A stretch of DNA of 64,000 nt from Cryptomeria japonica. Taxonomy: Eukaryota > Streptophyta > Pinopsida > Cupressales > Cupressaceae. The notes under the pieces were generated by a model. The model was not told the origin of the DNA and searched no databases. It saw only the letters and a list, made by a program, of their open reading frames with translations. Of this stretch, positions 1 through 9,669 are shown piece by piece. The stretch lies in the NCBI RefSeq assembly GCF_030272615.1, contig NC_081412.1, positions 477,159,657-477,223,656 on the forward strand, in the 5' to 3' direction. Numbering within the stretch: the first letter of the stretch is position 1; each line of letters begins with the position of its first letter. Position numbers and translations under genes: made by a program.

Positions 1-255
1 GACATCCTCCAACGTCACAGTCATCTCCCCCTGTGCCAAATGAAAGGTGCACGTCTCGCTGTGCCACCGCTCCGTCGGTGCTGTGATCAATCTGTGATTC
101 ATACGAATCACGGGCATGTGCATCACCTCGTAGAGACCAGTCGCTGCAATACAATCAATCTCCGCCTGTGATAATCGGTCCCGCAACCCCTGTGTCGCAG
201 GATGACACTCGCGTAACTGCAACACGCGCAAATCCTCCTGCACACGGACATTCAT
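1..255 (-). CDS. Plant mobile domain (MAIN-like) protein, partial, runs off the window
   Basis: An open frame of 85 codons reads leftward from an ATG at 253-255 to the window edge without a stop. The peptide carries the hallmark of the plant mobile domain (PMD) seen in MAIN/MAIL proteins and in many transposon-borne relatives: ITAPTERWHSETCTFHLAQG followed at once by EMTVTLEDV. The family pattern is LxxALVERWRxETxTFHxxxGE[CM]T[IV]TLEDV. The upstream part, REC(H)PATQGLRDRL, fits the family's N-terminal helix. PMD proteins act in silencing and genome stability in Arabidopsis, but many copies are transposon cargo. The surroundings here (word array and repeats) favour a transposon-associated copy. 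The true start could lie further upstream through an intron. The family call is firm; host gene versus element cargo is open. Confidence 0.72.
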   Translation of the reverse strand, partial: MNVRVQEDLRVLQLRECHPATQGLRDRLSQAEIDCIAATGLYEVMHMPVIRMNHRLITAPTERWHSETCTFHLAQGEMTVTLEDV

Positions 256-526
256 CAACTCACCATCAGTTGTTTTGTTTTCAAACTTTCTTAAGTTTAA
301 ACCTAGACTATCATCAGATACTTTGATCAAGTATCTTCGGGTCTCAACAGGTAAGCAATCATGGCCACCTAGACTTCAATAGGCATTTATCCTAAACAAA
401 TGACCTAAGTCTCATCGGGCTGCTATGGTTCAAAACAACTCCCACTTCACTTCGCCATTCATCAATCATTGGCATCAGGAGATTGGTCTTCATCCAAACT
501 GGGGCATCTTTTTATCTTAAGGCAAA
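256..526. other. No gene seen; leader or intron of the PMD locus
   Basis: No supported ORF or RNA gene. The stretch lies between the PMD reading frame and the AGCGCT array and could be intron or 5' leader of the minus-strand PMD locus. Confidence 0.3.
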
Positions 527-833
527 AGCGCTATTTTACCAACAAAAGCGCTAGTTTTAAACAATAGCGCTACAACTATATCAAAAGCGCTCAATAAGCT
601 ATACCATAGCGCTGCAACTACCAAAGCGCTAAATCAGCTACCCATTAGCGCTACTTAACAATAAAAGCGCTCAATTAACCTATCAAAAGCGCTACTTAAC
701 CAATAGCGCTAAAACTTGCACACAATAGCACTAATGAATGGCGAAAGCGCTCAAACAAAGGGACAATAGCGCCATTGCGGCACAATAGCGCTATTTTATG
801 GAGCAAAAGCGCCAAAACAACAGTTCTAGCGCT
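527..833. repeat. Array of AGCGCT words (about 16 in 307 bp)
   Basis: The palindromic hexamer AGCGCT occurs 13 times exactly and three times with one change (AGCACT, AGCGCC twice). Spacing is roughly 15-25 bp, and the flanks tend to alternate between CAAAAGCGCT and CAATAGCGCT. The intervening sequence is AT-rich and not conserved, so this is a spaced-word array and not a simple tandem repeat. A similar array lies at 55040-55370, next to a related peptide segment. Confidence 0.85.
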
Positions 834-904
834 CTTGCTCCGACTTGACTTGGACTCAGCTAAAAACCTATCAAAAATGCACAAAAATTGAGTTTTCGAA
901 TTTG

Positions 905-984
905 CGTACCGCCGGTCCATAGTCATCTGGCCGCTGGAATCGTCGGACTTGCTCGAATCTGTGCTCGGTGATCGGAATCGGCAT
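905..984 (-). pseudogene. Conserved peptide segment upstream of the PMD locus
   Basis: On the minus strand an ATG at 982-984 opens a frame containing HRFEQVRRFQRPDDYGPAV. The same peptide is recognisable at 55455-55545 as HHFERVKRFQRLPEYGPLV, with 13 of 19 residues identical. In both places a GCGC-word array follows 70-90 bp downstream. Conservation at protein level in two unlinked places argues for an exon of a repeated gene or element family. The frame stops about 12 codons later unless it is spliced. The family is not recognised. Confidence 0.5.
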
Positions 985-1197
985 CGTAGTTGCTGCTTGC
1001 TCCTCCAAATGTCACTATCAGAGCTCTCGTTCTCAACTGGTCACGGTCACAAATGATCTTGTTTTCACCCCTTTCACCCCATTTATACCCTTCGTAGTCC
1101 CCGTAACTTCTCCCCTGCTCATCGCCGTGGTCCCTGTGAACTTCTCGCGCCCCCCATTTCTCTATGTTTCCCCCGTTTTCTTCTATTTTTCACCCAT

Positions 1198-1588
1198 ATG
1201 ACTTAGTCAAACTTTCTTCATTCTTCTTTCGGCCTTCCATCTCCTTAGTCAACTTCATAACAATGGATTGCATCTTATTCTTCAATACAATGTTCTCTCT
1301 AGCAAGCTTATCACATTCATCAACTTTGTCCTGATTTTCCATGCTTTGTTCTTCTTTTTCCTTCAGCTTGTCCATCAACTCTTTCCTCTTGTCTCTTGAA
1401 GTATTGAATTGATCTTTCAAATCATTAATGAAATCTTCAGCTGCATTCAAGTTTCTCTTTAAGGAACTTATTTCATTTCTTGTTGCATCAAGATCCTCAA
1501 GTGCCACACAAAGTTGTCTTTGCAAACCGGAATCCATTGATTTAATCTCTCGGACCTTCCTCAAGCGGTTAGGCTTCCTCAGAGGAAC
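1198..1588 (-). pseudogene. Truncated second gag copy beyond the 3' LTR
   Basis: This stretch repeats the beginning of the gag at 6182-6572 nearly base for base (one visible change, G1391 versus A). Its PBS sits at 1592-1603. It encodes the coiled-coil start of gag, MDSGLQRQLCVALEDLDATR onward, and is cut at position 1198, where homology to the other copy ends abruptly. Because it lies downstream of the 3' LTR in the direction of transcription, the element carries LTR-internal-LTR-internal order. Confidence 0.85.
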
Positions 1589-1605
1589 TAGGCTCTGATA
1601 CCAAT

Positions 1606-2522
1606 TGTTGAAATCAAGGAACACTGAGAGGCGGGGTGAATCAGTGTTCTACCAGTAAATAAATTTTCTCACTTATTCTCAGACCACCGGAAGCAAATGC
1701 AGGAAAGTAAAATGTAGAAACACAAGATAATCAAACACAAAACCATAACACTAGGATTTTTACGTGGAAACCCGAAAAGGGAAAAGCCATGGTGGGATTG
1801 AAACCCACAATATTCATATACTATGATCAGGAGTACATAAATATTACATAAGGGGAATGCACTTGCATTCAGACACATTGCCTAGAACCAAAGGTGCAAT
1901 TACAATATGGAAGTCTCACTGACTTACTGATCATTTACAATGATAACTACAATGATTGAACTCCAAAACAACATTAAATAATGCCTAGATGAGTTTTGGT
2001 TAAGTGCAACAAGTATGACGGTAACACCTCTACAACTCTTCTCTATTTTGCTTCTCAGTCAGCTATCAGATCAAGAATGTGCACGTGAAGCTGCGCCAAA
2101 TAGGTTTCTCGATCACCACTCGCTCATTACATCATCCAAAAATATCTTCTACATCACATCAGTCATATATATCCAAATCATAAAATAAAATATTCATCAA
2201 GTGGGCCAGACACAATATGTAATGTAACCTGTAATTGGGTGTCAACTTAGACCGGATCACTAAAATGTATGTGGATCAACCAAAAAATGTAAAAAATTAT
2301 CTACATGTCAGCCCTATCATCCCATGCACGAATCTAACCACTGCAAAGATTCTAGACGAAAAGTGCTCTGCTTATCCTAAAATACCGGAGACAAATTACC
2401 AGATCACTTCCTCTACCAGTTACCCAAAAACATGACTACCAGATAGGATTTCCAAGGAGAGTTTCCATCAATGACAACCCCAATCGATTATCCATGAACT
2501 AGGATCCACCGGATGAGTGTCA
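1606..2522 (-). repeat. 3' LTR (917 bp)
   Basis: Bounded on the left by the PBS (complement of TGGTATCAGAGC at 1592-1603). On the right it is bounded by a pyrimidine-rich stretch (minus strand AAAGAAAAGCAGAAAAT), which is the polypurine tract of the element. It has about four mismatches against 6590-7506. Confidence 0.85.
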
Positions 2523-2529
2523 ATTTTCT

Positions 2530-4950
2530 GCTTTTCTTTATTGACCTCTTATCCCTTATCTGATGCCTTGTCCCTCTCTACTTCTCCTTTCCCTGTATCA
2601 GGTTCCTACTCAGTATGAACTTCTTTATCCTTATATTTTCCTTCAACCTATGCACTAGTGTCACCACTTTGTGCAGTATCAACTTTAGGTGTCTCTTTGG
2701 CCTCTTCAGCTTTCATTTCCTCCATCTCCAAGTGATCAACCGAAGGATTTTGACTATCCTCTGCATCAAGGGTGTATGGGCTTGGACTTCCGGATGAGAA
2801 GTGTCTTTCTTCTGAGATTCATCATCATGCTTAGGGTTGATTTGCAATTGATTGTCCTTTAGGAACCTTTTCCATATTTCATTAATTTCTTTTCTTACTT
2901 CCTCAACCCTGCCAACCATAATCTCGTTTACTTTGTTTTTGCTTCTGAATTCCTTTTTGTTGGCTAGCTCCATGAGATTATCAACTTCTTCATGAGAGAT
3001 GCAAGCACTGATATTGATTAATTCTCGCTCTTTCATTTCTTTATCTAATCAGCTTGCAGTTAGCCTCCTAGCATCAAGAATGTTATACAAATCTTTCAAA
3101 ATGCTACGTTCTAACACAATTAATGATTTGCTAAAGTTATGCAAATGCAATACAACAACTTCCTCAATTTCCCTCTGATCATTCTCATCAAGATCATCAT
3201 AGTATGCACTAATATTCTTAAGATTGTCATCATTAACTATTTCATCAATCAATTATTTTGCAGTCAATGGGGGAATAAAGGTATATTTACCTTCCACCTT
3301 GTCGGATTTAAGATCCTTATCAAACTCTATCCTTAGCCTTCTTCCTCTTTTAGGCATGTCGGTTAGAGAAGGTTTTGATTTTGTCTTTTTACTCTGCTCA
3401 CCACCAGACTGTGGTTTCCTGATTACTCTAGAAAACTCTCCTTTCTTCTTTTCTTTCTCTACATCCTCATCTGACTCTGTCTCAGAAGAAATAGAAGATA
3501 CAACTACATAAGTTCTTTTTGGCTTCTGCTTTTTCTTCATCGCTCCTTTTTCATATGAGATTTGGGTTGTTGATGACTTCACCGGAGTAGGGGAAGACTT
3601 AGTCTCCTTAGGCTTTGTCTGGGAGGGAACCGGTTCAATCTTAGACTTCTTAGATTCCATTTCTTCCTCCATCTGAGCCTTCTTGTCCTTAGCTTTCTTG
3701 ATAGCTTCTCTAGTAAAACCCATCTATTTAGCCACAACCTTGATTATTTTTGTTACTTTTCTTTTCCTTTCAGGCTGAGTGAACTTCTTATGCAGTTCCA
3801 TATCCTTTTCTTTGAATGTGCCAAATTTTTCTTTTGAAGGGTCAACTGGTTTGCTCAAAAGATGTTGAGCATAGTCTACAAGAGTTTGAGCATCAACGTC
3901 ATAACCCATTGGCATTATCCACATTGTTCTTGGCTCTACAACCTCCATATGGCACTAGTCTTTATCCACCATGAAGTAGATGGTATCTGCATATTTATCC
4001 ACTACTTCCTTAGGGATCCTTTCCCTATTTTTTATTCTGCCTTGGAAGGTTTTGAAGAAACTACAGAGGGTTGTTGTTTGATTCTCTTTATTTCCCAATC
4101 TTTGCAATCCTTGTTTGATCTGAGAGGCTATTGGTAATTCATATGCCCATTGGACTCTACCTATGTTGGGAATTTCATTCATGAAGTTCAGTGCTAAGTA
4201 GAATATCAATGAACGGAATTTGAAAATATTCTTGTTGTTAGTTTTGATTTTCTTCATATTTCGTAGGAGCTCTTCAATAAGAACTGAGCACAAATCATAT
4301 TGTATATCCTCTTTCACCATTTGATAGGTTGCATATATTGCAGTAGCGGAGACTGAATTCAATCTGTTAGACTGATAAACTTTGTACCTAATGATCATCG
4401 ATGCAAATCTGACATCATGTTCTAAGATATCATCAATTGTCATTGATCTGCTATCAAATTGAGCACTGGTTAGCTTTGTAACTGTTGGATTTGTCACCTT
4501 TCTCAAATTAGGTTTTCCATCGGTTTGATTCAGGCATGTGACTGCATGGATGACCTGCTTGGTTATCTTGTAGGGTTTGTCCAGCCATATGAATTCATCA
4601 TGAGCATGACTCAAAGTGTATCTTACCAAATTATCTTCATAAACTATCAAAAAGTTAAAAAATTGTGTGAAACCCTTCCTCTGTAACTGTGCATGTTTTG
4701 GTTTGGGGTTTCCAACTTCATCCATTATGCGCTCAGTATGTAGGGTTAAGATATCCTTATTTCCAATCTCCTCAATTGTGTAGTGAATGTATGCCCTCAC
4801 ATCGTCAACATGCAAAACTCTGTATGGCACAGATGAAAAAGCACCATTTGGATTATCCTCAACAAAATTGAATGTGTGTCTTTTGAATTGAGGTCTTGCT
4901 CACTCAGAAACTTCAACTACTAAAAGTGTATTAACAAAAGAAGACACCAT
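2530..4950 (-). pseudogene. Large second ORF of unknown function in the non-autonomous element
   Basis: A single minus-strand reading frame runs from an ATG at 4948-4950 to close to the 3' LTR, roughly 800 codons. It is interrupted by several in-frame stops (for example near 4908, 3952, 3724, 3253 and 3049) and one apparent frameshift near 2780. The N-terminal third looks globular (HVDDVRAYIHYTIEEIGNKD, then WLDKPYKITKQVIHAVTCLN). The middle is very rich in Lys, Ser and Glu with basic clusters (KKKQKPKRTY, MPKRGRRLRIEF). The C-terminal part is charged and probably helical. There is no protease, integrase or polymerase motif. It sits where pol would be in an autonomous Copia element. I do not recognise the family. 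Confidence 0.6.
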
Positions 4951-5357
4951 TTCAAGAAATTTAGGGTTCAAAGGATGAGCACGCTTTGGTAAATATCTTT
5001 TTCTTCTGTCAGATGCACAAGAACTCCTTGTTGGATCACCTCAAGCCTTCTGACCGCCTTGAAAATAGGTTCACCTCGCTTTGCAACTTTGACTCTTTGC
5101 TCACAATGTGAGAAACGATTCACTTTTCCCCCCTTTTAACTTTGCAAACCCTAACTTTAAGCTGAAATAAATGCAACTGTAAAGTTCAACTGGATGTCCT
5201 GTTCAGCATAATCCATTCTATCGGATTCTAAAATCGGTATGGTGAATTCCAGATAATCATCTACAAGCATCTGCAATCAACCTTGATCGATCACAAATCT
5301 CTTCAGGGGGTTCTGCAAGATCATGCATGAAGATGCTACCCCCTAAGGCCAAATGCC

Positions 5358-6521
5358 TTAGTTACCGAATGAAGATCCTGCACCAAATTCAAGTGTAGAT
5401 TCAATGTCTACCTTGGATTCATCTTTTCTAACCCACATCTTCTCATTCTTGTTCCAGATCTTTTCTACCTTTGTCTTGCCTTTCTCATATGTTTTCCCTT
5501 TGTTTACTAGAGCATTGTTCTTGCTTCTGTAGAATTTTTCCATGTGACCGGTTTTGTTGCATGCACGAAAAACAACATTTCTTTGCATAGGTTTGAAATT
5601 CATCTTATTTGGTCTCATCCTGCATTGGTTAGAGATATGTCCAAACATCCCACAATCATACCATCTCTTATTTTGAAAATTGTTCATTACTTCTCTACAT
5701 ATGTTTGACTTGTGACCAAAATTATTGCATATGAAACACTGACCGGTAAAGGTAGGAACATTGTTCATGTATCTCATTCCATTATTTATCCTACTTATGC
5801 ATTGATTTTCTAGATGACCAAATTTATTGCAAGTAAAACATCTACCATTGAATTTATGGGCATTGAGTTGTCTTACCAGAGGATTCTTGCTCTTCTTATG
5901 ATTAGACTTTGCATTGCTTTGTCTAGATATGGAGGATTCTCCTTTATCATATCCAAGTCCTCTCATGTCTTTTCCATGTCTCTGACTTTCCATCATTTCA
6001 TTAAGCCTTGCTGAGCTAGCATTGAATTTGTCTTTGTATTCATTTGTAGTAGCAAGTTTATCTCTTAGAGAAATAATCTGTCTTTCAAGTTCTTGACTAT
6101 TATTCCTTGATTGTGTCAACTCAAGCTTCAACTGATCATTCTCATAAGTAAGCCTGACGCATTCATTTGATCCGTCCTTCAATGACTTAGTCAAACTTTC
6201 TTCATTCTTCTTTCGGCCTTCCATCTCCTTAGTCAACTTCATAACAATGGATTGCATCTTATTCTTCAATACAATGTTCTCTCTAGCAAGCTTATCACAT
6301 TCATCAACTTTGTCCTGATTTTCCATGCTTTGTTCTTCTTTTTCCTTCAGCTTGTCCATCAACTCTTTCCTCTTATCTCTTGAAGTATTGAATTGATCTT
6401 TCAAATCATTAATGAAATCTTCAGCTGCATTCAAGTTTCTCTTTAAGGAACTTATTTCATTTCTTGTTGCATCAAGATCCTCAAGTGCCACACAAAGTTG
6501 TCTTTGCAAACCGGAATCCAT
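5358..6521 (-). CDS. Gag-like protein with CCHC zinc knuckles
   Basis: An open frame of 387 residues starts at ATG 6519-6521 (MDSGLQRQL), just after the primer-binding site. The same frame extends upstream through the PBS to 6608, but that part is LTR. The first half is a long charged coiled coil. The second half carries zinc knuckles: CFTCNKFGHLENQC and CFICNNFGHKSNIC are intact CX2CX4HX4C motifs, while two more (around CGMFGHISNQC and CNKTGHMEKF) have lost cysteines. This is the expected build of a Copia nucleocapsid. The frame has no stop, consistent with a recent insertion. It ends at 5358, followed by about 400 bp of spacer before the second ORF. Confidence 0.8.
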   Translation of the reverse strand: MDSGLQRQLCVALEDLDATRNEISSLKRNLNAAEDFINDLKDQFNTSRDKRKELMDKLKEKEEQSMENQDKVDECDKLARENIVLKNKMQSIVMKLTKEMEGRKKNEESLTKSLKDGSNECVRLTYENDQLKLELTQSRNNSQELERQIISLRDKLATTNEYKDKFNASSARLNEMMESQRHGKDMRGLGYDKGESSISRQSNAKSNHKKSKNPLVRQLNAHKFNGRCFTCNKFGHLENQCISRINNGMRYMNNVPTFTGQCFICNNFGHKSNICREVMNNFQNKRWYDCGMFGHISNQCRMRPNKMNFKPMQRNVVFRACNKTGHMEKFYRSKNNALVNKGKTYEKGKTKVEKIWNKNEKMWVRKDESKVDIESTLEFGAGSSFGN

Positions 6522-6575
6522 TGATTTAATCTCTCGGACCTTCCTCAAGCGGTTAGGCTTCCTCAGAGGAACTAG

Positions 6576-6587
6576 GCTCTGATACCA
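6576..6587 (-). promoter_or_regulatory. Primer-binding site (initiator tRNA-Met type)
   Basis: Minus strand TGGTATCAGAGC lies two bases inside the LTR end at 6590. An identical copy is at 1592-1603. Confidence 0.85.
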
Positions 6588-6589
6588 AT

Positions 6590-7506
6590 TGTTGAAATCA
6601 AGGAACACTGAGAGGCGGGGTGAATCAGTGTTCTAAAAGTAAATAAATTTTCTCACTTATTCTCAGACCACCGGAAGCAAATGCAGGAAAGTAAAATGTA
6701 GAAACACAAGATAATCAAACACAAAACCATAACACTAGGATTTTTACGTGGAAACCCGAAAAGGGAAAAGCCATGGTGGGATTGAAACCCACAATATTCA
6801 TATACTATGATCAGGAGTACATAAATATTACATAAGGGGAATGCACTTGCATTCAGACACATTGCCTAGAACCAAAGGTGCAATTACAATATGGAAGTCT
6901 CACTGACTTACTGATCATTTACAATGATAACTACAATGATTGAACTCCAAAACAACATTAAATAATGCCTAGATGAGTTTTGGTTAAGTGCAACAAGTAT
7001 GACGGTAACACCTCTACAACTCTTCTCTATTTTGCTTCTCAGTCAACTATCAGATCAAGAATGTGCACGTGAAGCTGCGCCAAATAGGTTTCTCGATCAC
7101 CACTCGCTCATTACATCATCCAAAAATATCTTCTACATCACATCAGTCATATATATCCAAATCATAAAATAAAATATTCATCAAGTGGGCCAGACACAAT
7201 ATGTAATGTAACCTGTAATTGGGTGTCGACTTAGACCGGATCACTAAAATGTATGTGGATCAACCAAAAAATGTAAAAAATTATCTACATGTCAGCCCTA
7301 TCATCCCATGCACGAATCTAACCACTGCAAAGATTCTAGACGAAAAGTGCTCTGCTTATCCTAAAATACCGGAGACAAATTACCAGATCACTTCCTCTAC
7401 CAGTTACCCAAAAACATGACTACCAGATAGGATTTCCAAGGAGAGTTTCCATCAATGACAACCCCAATCGATTATCCATGAACTAGGATCCACCGGATGA
7501 GTGTCA
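6590..7506 (-). repeat. 5' LTR (917 bp)
   Basis: Partner of 1606-2522. It begins TGACACTC at the right end on the minus strand and ends ...TTCAACA before the PBS. It contains the GATTCACCCC...CTCTCA motif near its 3' end that recurs in the other Copia LTRs of this window. Confidence 0.85.
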
Positions 7507-8231
7507 ATTGCCAACACTCACAAACTAAGAAAAGGAGAAAGCCTAATGGTATAAAAATCCTCCCCAAAAGAGAGAAAAAACAAAACAACACTCTTTAGAT
7601 GATGAGAAGGACAAAACCACATATGAGAAAAAGCTCTCTCCACATAAGAGAGAATGAAGAATATGGTAAATTGACTACCCCCTAGATGCACTATCTCCTC
7701 AACTAATGGTGGATGCTTGACATGGAATGTTGAAGATTGTCCAAAATTACCAAACAACATTCCTCCCCTTATGAACAAATAAATCTAATGATGCATGTAG
7801 GATATATTCCTATTCTTGAAAGGAATATGAGGGAAGAAGGACATGGATAAGTTCCTAGAAATGGGGGACTACAAGAGGGTTTTAAGTGGCCACATTTTTT
7901 TTTTGAAATCACTAAACATTGATATTGGATGAGACATTTAAGATAGTTATGCTCAAAATTTGAAGATGCAACAAGAACAAGAGTCATGGTGCTCTAAATC
8001 TACCTTCTAAACTAGTTTTTTTAAATGGTGGAGATTTAGAGGTTCAAACAAGGGGAGCACACAAAGTGCTCTTATTTTTGTCAAAAAAAACATAACATAG
8101 TGTTTAGTGCACTCCCCTTAAAATGTCAACTCTTTTTTAGTATTGTAAAAATCACTTCAATGAAAAATTATCCAACACCATGTAGTTTATCCTTGGTTTT
8201 TTCTGATAATTTTTTTATGAATATATGTTTT
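7507..8231. other. Intergenic, nothing assigned
   Basis: AT-rich flank of the Copia element. Short open frames on the minus strand (7518-7987) show no recognisable protein features. Confidence 0.3.
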
Positions 8232-9669
8232 TGTAGTCACATAAATCTGTCTAGCTTAATTAAATAAATATTCGCTATTTATTTGATTAAAAATCCACTA
8301 GCCATCAGTTAATTAAATAAATATTTAATTAATTCATCTCCAAACGTTCTTCTATTAATTAAATAAATTATTCAATTTATTTTAATTAATTCATTAAACC
8401 AAATACAAATCAATTAAATAAATAAAATCTATTTATTTAATTAAATCCCCCTTTTCCTCTTTTAAATAAATTAAATAAAACATTTATTTAAATCATTATC
8501 CCCACCCCACTTGCATTTTCCTACAAATGCAACTTGCACACATTTATTGGAATAAATGAATTTTTATTTTACTAAAATCCTATTTTCCCTCACCCACCAA
8601 ATCCACTTGCAAAATCTAAATCCCCTTCTAGATTCTTCTAAACCCTTCCTAATTAGCCTAATCCATCTTCTAAACTTTGTCACGTCCCTAAGCAAAGGGA
8701 AGTCACTTCTCAAAACCTCAAAGTCTTTGATAACCATTAAAGGCTTCAAGTCTTCAACCACTAAATGGCTCAAAGTCTTTGATAACCTTTAAAGGCTTTC
8801 AACCTTCAACCACTTAATCCCCAAAGTCTCCAATAACCATTAATGGTTAATTCAAACCCTCCCACATGGTTAAAACATTTGTTTTGACTCAACCTCTATC
8901 CAACCCAAAGGTCTCATCAGGCCATTAATGCTTTGACCATGATTATCCCTTAAACATTTGCACAAAGGTTTATCCTTGGATTAACTCTTAATCCAGTGGG
9001 TAAGCTTAATTTAGACTTGACCCTTAGCCTTTAGATAACCATGAGGTCTTCTCAGGCCTTTAATGCCTCCAACTCCTTTTCTCAACCCAACCCTATGTTG
9101 ACACTTGTCACCATTTCATTGGTGCCAATTGTGCACATGGATCCCCAACTTTCAAACTCAACCCTTGATTGAATCTTTCAATCTCAACCATCCATTGCTC
9201 TATTTTCCCTATAAATAGAGCTCATTCCTTCATAATCCAGATCCTGAAAACTTGTATGCATCTAAGCTATAGACATTTTAGAGAGCATTTTTAGCATAAT
9301 CATCTAATACCTTGTTGTTTTGGTTAAAATACATCATTTTAGCATCAATAGCATAGCATTAGCTTTTTATTTCACATTCAAAGCTCAATACTACAATCTC
9401 AATCCTCCATAAGCATCCATAGTGCAAAAAGCTGCTGAGAGCTACACTATTTTGGAACTTGGAGAGGAGAGGAACAAGGGAGGAAGGAGCTAAAGCCATG
9501 CTAAGAGGCAGTTGGAGATGCCTCATAATATTTGTTTCGTTTGTTAAATACATTAGCATGCTTTTATTGTCTCTCTTGGTATGCCTTTTTAGATTAGCTT
9601 TTGATTGACTAACACTGACAATCTAACTTTTTTGTGTCTTCTTTTTGTGTTGTTGATCATTCACTAACA
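8232..9669 (+). repeat. Ty3/gypsy LTR-like block, same family as the LTR at 55921
   Basis: It shares ordered landmarks with 55921-57581: a TGTAGTCAC start, alternating TTAAATAAAT runs, the block CACTTGCATTTTCCTACAAA, GGGAAGTCACTTCTC, and a TATAAATAGAGC promoter (9210-9217) in the same relative place. The right end, TAACA at 9669, is followed by TTGTGCCATTTAGGAGGG, which could be a degraded primer site, but no coding region follows. No target-site duplication is visible. Probably a lone or truncated LTR; limits are approximate. Confidence 0.6.
9210..9217 (+). promoter_or_regulatory. LTR TATA box
   Basis: TATAAATA followed by GAGCTCATTCC. The equivalent at 57027-57034 is TATAAATA followed by GAGCCCATTTC. 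Confidence 0.5.

Larger units (their letters stand above)
1198..7506 (-). mobile_element. Young non-autonomous Copia-type LTR retrotransposon in tandem LTR arrangement
   Basis: Two blocks, 1198-2525 and 6182-7509, match at a constant offset of 4984 bp with only about five visible differences. Each contains a 917-bp LTR (1606-2522 and 6590-7506), a primer-binding site TGGTATCAGAGC and the start of gag. Reading on the minus strand the order is LTR, PBS, gag, second ORF, purine-rich tract, LTR, PBS, truncated gag. No protease, integrase, reverse transcriptase or RNase H is present, so it must use the machinery of a relative. The initiator-Met-type PBS and the LTR terminal style indicate the Copia superfamily. 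The LTRs begin TGACACTC on the minus strand. No outer target-site duplication can be tested because the left end is truncated. Confidence 0.85.

Noticed and set aside
527-833. CRISPR array
   Set aside because: The repeated word is only 6 bp with AT-rich spacers of varied length, in a plant genome.
7518-7987. Two minus-strand frames of 72-86 codons
   Set aside because: No start context, domain or conservation visible.
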